From assembly GCF_910592395.1 (NCBI RefSeq), contig NC_088322.1:8305431-8365430 (forward strand): a stretch of 60,000 bases of DNA. The letters are read 5' to 3'. Below the pieces are notes generated by a model. That model saw only the letters and a list, made by a program, of their open reading frames with translations, searched no databases and was not told the origin of the DNA. Below, in pieces: positions 10,244 through 20,513 of the stretch (position 1 is its first letter; every line of letters starts with the position of its first letter). Made by a program: the position numbers and the translations under genes. The stretch is from Lineus longissimus. Taxonomy: Eukaryota; Nemertea; Pilidiophora; Heteronemertea; Lineidae.

Positions 10244-11009
10244 TTTTTTGACACATAGTAGATTTACTGCTACTGGACACTTGCAATCTTGGATTTATTA
10301 GCATCAATCACTGAGTTTGAAGATTGCAATATATTTCAGTGTGTTTATAATTTAGTCACTTATAATTACTTTCGGACTAACTCACTGCATTTATGATCTA
10401 GTTTGTAGTAATAGTTTCTAGCCAATACTTGCCAATACGGTATCATATTTGTGGATTTATACATGTGTTTCCTCTTGCTAAGAATTGAACCACCCAGGTT
10501 CCTACGGATTACTTCATTCTGGCTACTTTGGATAACCAATGTTTTCTTTCCATCTGGAATAACTGTGGATAACATGTGTTCTTCATTCATGCATCTTAAT
10601 CTTTAAATTTGTCTTAGGTACTGTAACCATCCTGTCTACCAGTATACTTCCTGTTTATTGTGTACTCTACATTTTGACCATGCAGTCTCATTTGTAGTTA
10701 TTCTGCCTCACTTCACTCCAAGGTAGCCAAGTCTTTGATTAACAGCTTAATTGATAATTGCTACACCAGACCAGACTGTGTGTTCCATTTACTAATCTTG
10801 GGATTAAGATTTATTTGTACTTTGTTTCGATGCCCACTTCAGACGTCTTATAATTTGACTGGTATAACTTTAGCTTTGATCTACCCGGTTCAGTTGATTG
10901 CAACAGATTCTTCACAACTTATTTAAACACAACGCAACGGACTTACGTTATTATCAGCTTAACTTTCTAATTAGATTTTCTAAGAATCCATCTTTTTTGG
11001 GCCGGAGAA
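10244..11009 (+). other. BEL/Pao 3' untranslated region with candidate polypurine tract
   Basis: About 765 bp without a convincing gene. It ends in TTTTTTGGGCCGGAGAA, a purine-rich stretch directly before TGTCGCC, so 10994-11009 is the likely polypurine primer site and 11010 the likely start of the 3' LTR. This is inferred without the 5' LTR for comparison. Confidence 0.5.
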
Positions 11010-12745
11010 TGTCGCCGCCAGCTAATTATGTATGTAACCATGCTTGTTTATATTCAAATTCAAATTCAAATTAGTTTATTAATCAAGAGGCCCGGAGGGC
11101 AAAGGTACACATGGTACAATAGAAATACAATGATTTTGATTGAAAGTACATAAGACATACAAAGGATACATGACAAAAGTAACAATATAAAGTCTACTAC
11201 CGGGGTCAAACCTGGAGTAGATACTAGTAGGTGGGAGAGAGGAGGTCCTTATTTTATGCGATCAGAAAAGCATTTCTGTAAAAATGATGATAGCTTCTGA
11301 CAAATTCCAGGGTCCTCATTTGAAAGAAGCCAGATAAACTTATTTCCTGGTGAGAGACCTGAAAAGTTGATGTTGTTCTCATTGATAACTGAGAAAAAAT
11401 CGTTCCTTGAAGCATCATATTTTGGGCAGGCAGTTAGAAAGTGAACCTCGTCTTCTATTGAAGTCCCATCACAAGAACACACCCTCTCTTCAACTTTAAG
11501 TTTTTTGTATCTACCTCTTTCAATGGCTAGATCGTGACAGCTAATGCGGAAACAACAAAGGGATCTTCTTAAAGAAAAACTTGAAATTGAAGTCAGATAT
11601 TTCTCACAGCAGAGTTGCGTTTTGAAGGACCTATAAGTGCGTAATTTGTTTTTAGCATTTGGATTCCGAGAATCATCCCAAATTTCTAGCTTCCACTTTC
11701 TGTAAAATTCTTCACCTAATTTATGAACAAGACTGGAGGTTGAAACACTTTCAGCATTGTTTGCATCCAGATTCAGACAACCACAAATAAATTTTATACA
11801 AGAAAACCAAGACTGTTTTCCTTTGTTGTCTAGATCCTTACTAACTTGTAAGGCACTGGTTAAAATAGACTTCGAACTAATTTCCCCATCCACTGTGTTG
11901 AGAGACAAGGATTCAAGCCTTAGCCAGAAAGAGAACATAGATTTGGCTATCATTAAATACAGTGGATGTCTGCCCAACTCGCCATACACGGCCAGATTTG
12001 TGGCATTTGTGTTAACACCCAGTATGTGAAGGTTCTCACAGGGGAGATTTTCGAATCCCTTATCAATCTTAAATTCTCTCTCTCTTTTAACTTTTGAGGA
12101 CATAGGGTTAAAACATCCCCAAATATCACTGCCATATAAAAGTATTGGCTGTATAGTGTGGTCAAATATATGGAGTAAGGTTGAGACATTTGGAAGCTGA
12201 GAGCTAAAGATACGCCTTAATTTAAAAAAAGCTTTAAGGGCTTTGTTATGAAGATCACGCTTTGCCTCAGCAAAAACGCCGGAGGCTTGAAAAGTAATAC
12301 CAAGATATTTGTATTTACCAACATTTTCCAGCTGGTGTTGACCAATCATGAAGACAGATTTATCAATTCTTCCTGCCTTATTAAATATGAGAACTTTTGT
12401 CTTCTTAACATTTATAGTCATACCCCAAGAGGAGCAGAAATTATTCAAGCCATTCAAAGCTTTTTGGAGACCGCTGGCAGTTTCTGAGAGTATAACAATA
12501 TCGTCAGCATACATAAGGCAGTGCAGCTTGCCGCTAAGCTCCTCCCTCTTGCAGTCAATGAGACGACTTAATTACCATTCCTGATTTTAATCCCTTTCTC
12601 TGAACCAATCAGAGTAATTGCATTCATCCTGTACATATTTGTAACCCATATATGATATGTTTGTGGATAATAAAGCAGATTCAATTTAGTCTTAGATTAA
12701 CCAAGTTGTTTAAGAGTTGTTTCTCACGAACCTGTTACCTCAAAT
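11010..12745 (+). repeat. Probable 3' LTR of the BEL/Pao element, split by a non-LTR insertion
   Basis: The left part, 11010-11050, starts TGTCGCC; the right part is about 12568-12745. It contains AATAAA at 12669-12674 and a run of Pol II-like sequence, ending near CGAACCTGTTAC. The boundaries are inferred from the polypurine tract and the poly(A) signal only. The 5' LTR is outside the window. Confidence 0.45.
11051..12567 (-). mobile_element. 5'-truncated non-LTR retrotransposon (CR1/L2/Jockey-like)
   Basis: On the minus strand a frame from about 12565 to 11249 begins just upstream of the RT catalytic box MYADDIVILS. It continues with WGMTINVKKTKVLIF and NVGKYKYLGITF, then a long C-terminal region with a Cys-His motif (CSCDGTSIEDEVHFLTAC) and stops at 11249. 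The 3' end is a short (TTTGAA)n tail, seen on the plus strand as ATTCAAATTCAAATTCAAAT at 11051-11070. Everything 5' of the catalytic box is missing, the usual result of incomplete target-primed reverse transcription. The remaining 421 codons carry no stop, so the insertion is fairly young. Clade assignment among CR1, L2, Daphne or Crack is not resolved. Confidence 0.85.
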
Positions 12746-12994
12746 TAACCCACTACACACCCTGCCTTTTTCAGACTATGCCCTCTTCTGCCCTGCTTTT
12801 CCAGATTTCTGGCTGAAACATTAAGTTGAGGTGCGTATGTTGCATAGGCCTTTACAGGTTGAAGAGACCTCTCATACGCCAACACAGTATGTTACTTTAT
12901 GTCACAAAGCAAGCTGCCAAAATAGGGATGTGGGGGGGGGGGGGGTGTCTTCAGTTGTCCAATACAAGGGATGATGTTCTCAAAGAGTAACATA
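12746..12994. other. Noncoding spacer
   Basis: No gene seen. It contains a 14-nt G run at about 12931-12944. Confidence 0.5.
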
Positions 12995-14315
12995 AGACAT
13001 TAATACTAATAATAATAATGTTATTATTGCACCCCATATTTGGGTAAAAGAGAAATAACATATATATGATACATTTCATAAAATGGTACATGTGCATAAC
13101 TAAAGAAAACACCTGGCCTGGTCAGGGCTATACATTTATAAAATATGGCAAGTAGATTTTTAAAACTCTTAATTAAAAGCCTCGTCAGGGCCAATTCAGT
13201 GCTCCCATTATTAGAGGTAGGGGAGTGGAGGAATGATCGAAGAGAGTCCACAATCTGCTTCCCATCCCATGCTGCCCTGGAACATTGACTAACAAAACAT
13301 TAGAAATACCCGCTGGTGTGGCTTACAGATCTTTAGCCAACGACTATGATGACCTGTGCATACAATAACTTTTAGATAACACTGTTCATGGAGTATAAAT
13401 AGCCAATTATGATACATGCAATATGGCACCCCAAGAGGCCTATTTAAAATGGCACCCCAAGAGGCCTCTTCAAAATGGTACATAATACCGGTATTCACGA
13501 GGACGACCTATACTTGGGATGCCCAAGGCTCTCAACAGGTTTGTCATCGGGCATTTTCTACTGAGGCCAAGAGATTGTTTAATAAGATTGCCCTGTAGCA
13601 CATTCATGTTACTGATTTGACCGTTACAAACATTAATAAGTGCCTGTAATCTAGTACGCGTGTAGTGGTTAGGTTATATAGAGATAAATCATCCGCAAAC
13701 GCTACAGAATTCTACTCTTCATCATCATTCAATACTCACACCTCTCCTAGTCTTGGAAACCAGTGACAACATATCACTCAAGAAAATGTTGAAGAGGTAT
13801 GGGGACAGAATACTTCCTCGCCGGGTACCCTGCAATACTCGTAATGACTGGCTATACTTTCCATTCCATTTGACTGTAGTAGACGATCTGCTACACCAAT
13901 TTCGTAAAAGAAACCCGTGACACTCAGGTATCTTATCAAGCAATTTGAAATATAATCCTTCATGCCTAATGCTATCAAAAACACTTGTCTGCATCAAGTG
14001 CACAGACAAACAGAGGGGATTTGTCACAAGATAAAGCCATGATTTGGGTGTTTTTCTTAGACTTATCTGCAATGCACTCGCCTGACTACATATACCCTTT
14101 TTAACAGTACTCTTCTCTTGGATATGTACAAATTGAGGTTTCTCTCGAAGAATTAGCCATCTCCTGGTTCTGTAAAGATTATCGCACCTACAGACGAGTA
14201 ATTGAAATTGCTGCCGCATGCAAAAATAATTGCATCTTTTTGCGATGATGTCGCAATGATTTTTCAATTCTTCAGGCTCCAGTCGGTTGACGCTCCATGC
14301 ATGGAAGATGTGCAC
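12995..14315 (-). mobile_element. Degenerate non-LTR retrotransposon fragment (CR1/L2-like)
   Basis: The minus-strand RT is read in at least three frames. ALDADKCFDSI is near 13990-14020. LRVLQGTRRGSILSPYLFNI follows at about 13780-13850, and the catalytic box VAFADDLSLYN at about 13670-13710 in another frame. A later segment, QSLGLSRKC near 13560, resembles the C-terminal part of such ORFs. The 3' end has ACCCAAATATGGGGTGCAAT followed by an (ATT)n tail at 12995-13035, typical of CR1/L2 3' ends. The 13260-13490 interval is unclear and contains a short duplication of ATGGCACCCCAAGAGGCCT (about 13422 and 13449). It is a dead copy. Confidence 0.7.
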
Positions 14316-14410
14316 CTACACACAGACCCTGCAACGGACCAGCCCTCCTTTTATAAATCAATGTCTGAATCACTTCGCATGAAAAAACCTCCCATGCCAA
14401 CTACATTTAA

Positions 14411-15084
14411 AGGGAAGCTATGGGAATGATTCCCCATTCGACCAACAGTTACAACCTTAACATCTACGTAAACTGCGTATTCTTAAAAACAACTGTGGCT
14501 CTTGGTTTTATAAATAAACAAACATTAATGAGTGAAATGGATGATTTTAATTGCTTATTTTTGAATCAAGTATGCCGCCATCTTGGTGGATTTTAATCTG
14601 GTCTCTCCTCCAAACGGAGAGCCAATGACGTCATCGATGCAGCCATTGTGACAATCAGCTGTTCGAACAATGGCGAATGCTTGGAATGACAGATGACAGT
14701 TCTTCGATTTCTTCGGGTTCTTCGTCGACGTCTGGCGATGAATCCTTCGATTACAACCGTGCATCAGCAGAAGAACGAGCAGGTCTAGTTCCCTATGCGT
14801 TTGAGCCAAGGTACCAGGGCAGAAAAAGGTGTGGAAACTTAGTGGAAACGAGTAGTACTCGGCTTGATGAAAAAACCCCACTGCATCCATGACGTCATTC
14901 GCCCGGGAGATTTGAACAAACATGGCTACCCCCGCAAACTGCCCATTCAATGCAATTTTCTGCACTATCTAGGAATATTCATCATATCCTTGGTGTAGAG
15001 TATTTGTTTGTCATGTAACTTGGTATGTATTTGTTATAAAAAATATTTGATTTTGCTGCATCAATTTATTCCCATAGCTTCCCT
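14411..15084. mobile_element. Kolobok/TTAA-type non-autonomous DNA element, 674 bp
   Basis: Perfect 17-bp inverted termini AGGGAAGCTATGGGAAT (14411-14427 and 15068-15084) are flanked by TTAA (14407-14410 and 15085-15088). TTAA duplications are made by piggyBac and Kolobok elements; the AGGG-type end fits Kolobok better. Inside is a 71-codon plus-strand frame at 14677-14892, rich in Ser with GLVPYAFEPRY. This resembles the start of the P2X7-like (PYxFEP) proteins common in invertebrate genomes and may be the remnant of a transposon gene. Confidence 0.8.
14677..14892 (+). pseudogene. Remnant ORF inside the TTAA element
   Basis: 71 codons starting at ATG 14677. There is a Ser/Asp-rich start (DDSSSISSGSSS), then a segment with LVPYAFEPRYQGRK. 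The PYxFEP phrase is found near the N-terminus of proteins annotated as P2X purinoceptor 7-like in invertebrates (from memory of that family). No further domain is left. Coding status is doubtful. Confidence 0.35.
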
Positions 15085-15556
15085 TTAATACTGCACAAAG
15101 GCGTGGAAACGCACATTTCACATCGAGACCCAGCCATGTGACTGGCACCACACCACGGCTGGCAAAAATGCTGCCTGGTTCACACCACTGTACTGACGCC
15201 TTCACTTTATAAATTGACCAGACATGACTCTTTCAAGGCAAGTAGAACTTCAAATACCTGAAAATGAAAAGGATTTTATGAATTCCTCGACTGATTCAGT
15301 TATACCACTTCACACATAACAAATTTAGGTTCGATACAGATTCTTGCCCAAGGGTTCACAGCAGGGGCTCTGGCTTTTTCTACTTGAAAATAAATGTCCA
15401 ATAACACACCGGTTGACCATCAGATGTCAGTTTTTTACCTTCTGAGCCCCCTTTTTTGGTATAGACTAAATTCAGCGTTTGCTGCCGAAATTTAAACGGT
15501 AATGTATCAGAGTGGAAGTTGCCTCCCAAATCATGAAAATAGAACCATCCCGAACA

Positions 15557-15562
15557 TTTATT
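15557..15562 (-). terminator. Polyadenylation signal of the galactosyltransferase-family gene
   Basis: AATAAA on the minus strand, about 40 nt after the stop codon at 15601-15603, which gives a very short 3' UTR if used. Confidence 0.6.
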
Positions 15563-15600
15563 GGTTTACAATAACTTTTACACATTCTGAACTAGCTGAT

Positions 15601-18522
15601 TCAAAATGGTTCCAATCCCAGGTCAAACACCCACCAGAGCAGTGATTCCGGTTTCTGATTCTTCAAAGATTCCATGACATCCTCTTGATTGGGCGGATCG
15701 CCCACATCGACTAATATCTTTGTATGTAATGGCTCCTCTGACACTGATAAGACCTTGTAACCGACTGACTTGATTGAGCTGATGCCATCGGTTTTCCATC
15801 GAGCTCGCCAGTAAGAGAAATAATTGGGCCTGCAAAAGAAGTGAGGAGCAGTTAAACTGGCTTACATATGTTTTGGGTACCAGCAACAACAAGTATCAGT
15901 TACAAGGTAGAATGGGGTATTTGTAGCCCCTGCATTGTTTGATGCATGGGGATATCGATCAATATCATAGGCAGGGGTTACAATTAAACCAGGGATACAA
16001 ATATCCCATTCTACCCTACTTGGCAACAGTGCGTGCCATCCCAACTCACCAATAGTTTGAAGTAATGAGTTTTTGGTATTAGAGTAAGAATTCATAAAGA
16101 CTAAGAATTTGAGAACTGAAAGTTAAACGTAGATGTATGTCCCTGGCCGTCAACAGCTGACTTATGAAAACATAGATTAACAGCCTTGCCCGTCAGAGTT
16201 AACCTTGGGCTTTAAACAAACCGAACAGCGAAAGGAAAAGGGTGTTCACTTGGAAAGAATAGGGAACACCCATGCTGGACACTGTGTCTCACTTACCCTG
16301 AATCACTCTTAGAAGCCTTGGAATGTCGCACCATTTTATAACGACCAATATATTCTGGCGGTCTGGTCAGTTTTAGGCCAGCAGCTTCAGTCCTGTTAAA
16401 AGAAGGCAGCAATAAATTTCAACTGAAGGTGCAACGCATTGTAAAATTTGAACTTTGAACCCATTTTCTCAAAATGGCAAAAATGGATTGATAAATTTCA
16501 TCTGCGATGAACTCTTCGAATGAAAGCACTTTTTCAGCATTGTAGGACTACTCATAATTCAGGATATCTACTAGTATTCCCCTCACCTTGCTGAAAAATC
16601 ATCGTCTTCTTGGCCCCAGCCCCAGTAATTGTTGGAGAAGCCATTCACCTTGATGTAGTTTTCTTTATTGACGGCAATGACGCCACCTGCATTGTTGTAG
16701 TACATCACACTGAAAATAAGGGGAAACCCTGTTGGACTTTCAGTGCCAAAGCAGATATATCTTCAATTAGATTATTAAGTGAAAGTAAAGTTAGAGTTAA
16801 AACTCACTAATTTGGAAAGTCATTTTTTTCTGCACAGCATCGACACCAATTTTGAACCTCTAGCATACGAATGGTGGATGCTTTAGATCAGAAATGGATT
16901 TTTGATGAATGAGGAAATGCCATGGCGGGCGAGGCTTTGCGATCCTTAAATTTGATTGAAAACTGAAAGAAACTTCAGAAACAAGGGGAGAGGCTATAAT
17001 CACATTGATTAGGTGTAGAGTAAGGAATCCGCTGTCACGATATAAACCGTTTTGAATGCAATCAAATTTAGCTATAACATTTTGTTCTGCTTTTCGTCAT
17101 TGTTTATATTCGACACTTACTGGTATCGCATCTCATCTATAGCGGATGCTAAATGCCTCGCCTCGTTATCACATAGGTACAGGTTGCGGTCGTGCTCTGG
17201 AAGGAGATCGGCGTCTTGGAAGATGAAGCAGTTGAACGAGCCGTAACGGAATGCCTCGGCGTATCCGATGTTCATGAGCATGCCGCGGTTGAAGGAGTTC
17301 GTACCGGACTAAAAAACAAATGAGCAATCGAGACAAAATAAGAAAAAAAAACATACAAGTTTATTGCCGTCACATGGGCTTCCGGGCCAAGACAAGCAGT
17401 CGTGTAATTTTTTGTACTCAAAAACAGATGAGTATCATTTTCTGTTAATCACCTGCCATGATTTACATGGCCAGATTGCACGCTTGACAATGACAAAAAT
17501 CCAATCCACTACACCTTAGCATAGTATGTCTTACCTGCTCTATCACAAATATCCTATAATCGATGTGCTGTCTCTCTAACATAGGATGTAAACGTTTCAG
17601 CAGTAACTTCAGGTGGTGCCACCTATTGCGGTATGGAATGATTATTGCTACTTTTTGGAATGGCAAGCAAGTTTTGGGCGCCCAATGACCGCCCTTCTGG
17701 ACTTGCGGATTTGACTTTACGATGTCGTCATACTCTGGGTCCTCAAGTATGTCAATGTTTTGGGACGCTGGAAAAAAAAGAATAGAAATGTATATTTTTT
17801 TCCTTTGGCGTGTGACACACTTACCTGAAAGAGGTTATCATAGGTTATCATATCATGTTTGTGGCTATCTTAACAGATTTTAGATTTAGGAACTTTTCTA
17901 TTTATATTGACAACCGCAGCAGCGGACAACTGCTAAAGGGAGTGCTAGTCGACCATGTACGCTTGTCTCAATATTTGATATTCTCCTGCATCAGAATTAA
18001 ACCTCTGGGAAAATTGTATCCCTGTAACTTTTAGTATGGCCCTGTGATTCACTGCAGATGCCAGCCTTGTTATTCGTGTTATCCGAGACCAAAAGTAAAA
18101 ACTGATCAATTCATTCTTATTCTTATTCTATGTTTTGAATTTTTGAGATGCAAATTAGGCAAGATTAATTTACATGTAGGCCTACCCTCGTATTATAATC
18201 ATATACAATTATCAACTTGTCATTGGGCATATAACACCTCAACTTAAAAATTATAACTTTGTGTTTAACATGTATATGTTCTGTAGTCTTTTCTACTACT
18301 TACTTAATGAATTGAGATCTACCCTACAGTACTCTTTCTGTGAATCGTCTCCCAACGTGTTGGTGATAACCGCCGGGTCCGGCAGGGTGTACACCGCCCG
18401 AGGCCGATGATTGAACAACGCTGCATACCACAGGAGGACATAACCAATCACGGCTAACGTGACCCAAACTCTCTTCCACGTGTTCACTCTCAATCTTGTC
18501 TCACGGACTATAGTAATAGCTC
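15601..18522 (-). CDS. Beta-1,4-galactosyltransferase family protein (six exons, first exon not found)
   Basis: Minus-strand exons 18522-18304, 17767-17535, 17308-17121, 16709-16587, 16392-16297 and 15829-15601 all have AG acceptors and GT donors, and the phases join without a stop (362 residues plus the missing start). Exon 1 of this model has the type II signal anchor WVTLAVIGYVLLWYAALF. Exon 2 has the donor-binding IIPYRNRWHHL. Exon 3 has NRGMLMNIGYAEAF and FQDADLLPEHDRNLY, where DAD stands for the usual DVD metal-binding motif. Exon 4 has NGFSNNYWGWGQEDDD, exon 5 IGRYKMVRH, and exon 6 RWKTDGISSIKSVGYKVLSV. Family members transfer galactose or N-acetylgalactosamine from UDP-sugars to terminal GlcNAc, or to xylose in B4GALT7, in the Golgi lumen. 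The residues aligned with the donor gatekeeper are unusual (Asn-Ala-Gly-Gly), so the sugar donor cannot be assumed. No ATG precedes the anchor in exon 1, so an initiator exon lies upstream of 18522. Confidence 0.9.
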
Positions 18523-18844
18523 CTACAGAAATAGAACGGATATCAAAGGCCAATAATGATCAACCATTATTTCTGTCCCGACTGGTTTTCAAATTATTTT
18601 ATCATTTCAACTTCCACAACTCATTGATTTTGTGAAATGAACTTTTCAGAGTATAGCCCTCGGCTGTCAGAGTGACGCAATGTTCGGTCTACTTTTAAAT
18701 CCTAAATGAAAGGCCTCCTTTAATAGTCAACTTGGCCTCCTCGTAAATTTTTTTGGAGTGAATTGACACGTCCACTGGAGTTTGAAAAACTTCAACCTGG
18801 CTCAACTGACAAGTGGAATCAATGTCCTCCACTGTTTAGCCCTT

Positions 18845-19013
18845 AATACAATATAAATACTAATATTGAGTTCTAAAAGCACTTTTCCAGGGTTCCCTGC
18901 TCGAAGCGCTTTTTGGGATACCATGTTATTACCAAGCAGTGACTCCGTCGGGAGTCGAATCCACAACCTCTTGCTCATGAGGCCGACTCTCTTCTACTGT
19001 GCTACTGCTGCCC
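18845..19013 (-). mobile_element. tRNA-derived SINE, possibly with a Deu-like core
   Basis: On the minus strand a tRNA-like head starts at 19013 (GGGCAGCAGTAGCACAGTAG, A-box region), followed by a B box (GTTGTGGATTCGACTCCC) near 18955. A core with AAAAAGCGCTTCGAGCAGGG follows, then AAAGTGCTTTTAGAACTC and a short AT tail. The order head-core-tail fits a tRNA SINE. The similarity of the core to the Deu domain is from memory and needs alignment. Confidence 0.6.
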
Positions 19014-20080
19014 TTACCCTTTGTGGTGCATTTACTTATGTACATCGATTGTATTAGGGTGGTTATTGTATTGTTAGAACAATATGGATGTGTTATGAAT
19101 TAGTTGCCAAGTTGATAATCTGTCGAAATTTTAGCTACATCAGCGACACAGGTAGGCCCTATTATCAAAGGTTATATATTACACTACAAGAAAGCTGGAA
19201 CTACATGATATTCCTATCATACTTTTCTTGACCGCATACATGTTGTCACTTAATTACTTTCTGCGGTTGAAAAATATTTGACCCTGTAAAAAGATGCATG
19301 ATATATTCGAAACCGTAAAACTAAATAATTAATAAGCAATAAGTACCACGTGACGGCCTATGGCTATTCATGATTTTAAAGATGTATTGTAATATCATGA
19401 TATGGCGGAATGGTGTAATAATATGGACATTTAACCTGGCGTCTGCCTATGGTCTCCCTTTGGCATTGTAGGTGATTTCACCACACAATGTGAAACCCAA
19501 GATAGTATTACCACATACAAAACTATACTATAGATTGTCATTGTGCATACATGTACACGTTACACACAGAAATGCGCAGTGGACACAAAAGCAAATATTT
19601 TCCACAAGAAAAGCTGACAAACAGAGTCTATTCAGAATATTCGGTTTCTTAATTGGTCTCATTGACTTCTAGGTATATTACTAACTGTATTGAATCGATA
19701 TGTTGGAACTTTGAGGCTCAGGAATCCGATAAAAATAGTGTTTCAGATGAAATATTTCGAAGGACTTTTGTTACCATGGAGGCTGACATGTTGGATTCCT
19801 TAGTTCCTCATTTGTCCGCCCGGTGGCGTCAGATGATGTTACGAAGACACGTTTGGGACAGTCATTTGTCCGCCCTGTGGCGTCAGATGATGTTACGAAG
19901 ACACGTTTGGGACAGTCGCAACCAATTTTCCAAGTGTCATCATTTCTTTTGTGGCAGAAGAAGATCTTCAAACCACACGACATTGATAATGCTAATGGTT
20001 AGGGCAGCATCATTCATTGCACAGTTGACAGACCCAACTAATTACATAAACTAAAGACAAAGTCACAACCAGACATCGAT
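19014..20080. other. Noncoding region with a 54-bp tandem duplication
   Basis: No gene recognised. Positions 19809-19862 and 19863-19916 are near-identical 54-bp copies (CATTTGTCCGCCC...GTTTGGGACAGT). The rest is AT-rich. Confidence 0.6.
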
Positions 20081-20082
20081 TG

Positions 20083-20220
20083 CAGGGCAGCGAATTTTTT
20101 TTCCTGAACCTTTCGGACAGTACAGTGTACAGTTGTACAGGGACTTTCACCACCCAACGTACGCGAAAACGGACCACTTTCAATCGCTCTGTGCGCAAAC
20201 TTGAAAAAAAAACCATGTGT
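20083..20220. repeat. Fragment of the miniature element family seen at 22,104-22,828
   Basis: CCTGAACCTTTCGGACAGTA followed by CAGTGTAC and TGTACAGGGACTTTCA matches the inner terminal repeat of the element at 22,104-22,828. Only one end was recognised. Confidence 0.5.
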
Positions 20221-20359
20221 GAATACTATACTGGCCATAAATTTCAACAATCATGTTACGTCACGTATATATAGACTCGTTTAAAAATACCACAAAAGCC
20301 AAGTTCCGCGAAGTTATGTCACTTGTTGTCCGACTCCTGTTCATCCGACCGTGACCTCA

Positions 20360-20390
20360 GTATTTGACCAATCAGCTTTATATCGTGAGC
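20360..20390 (+). promoter_or_regulatory. Possible promoter elements (CCAAT, TATA-like)
   Basis: TTGACCAATCAGCTTTATAT contains a CCAAT box and a TATA-like string about 125-150 bp before the ATG at 20514 of the spliced frame below. Suggestive only. Confidence 0.3.
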
Positions 20391-20513
20391 ATTTTCGTGT
20401 ATGGGTCAATGAATTTGATTGAAAATCACAATTTGAATAGATGAGTGGTTTGGTAACCTCTCTGACGTAACGTACTCAATACGGGGGGCGTTGAATTTGG
20501 CTGTGCTCCTGGT

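Noticed and set aside
18900-19013. Functional tRNA gene on the minus strand
   Set aside because: The head resembles a tRNA but continues into a SINE core and tail; no clean acceptor stem.
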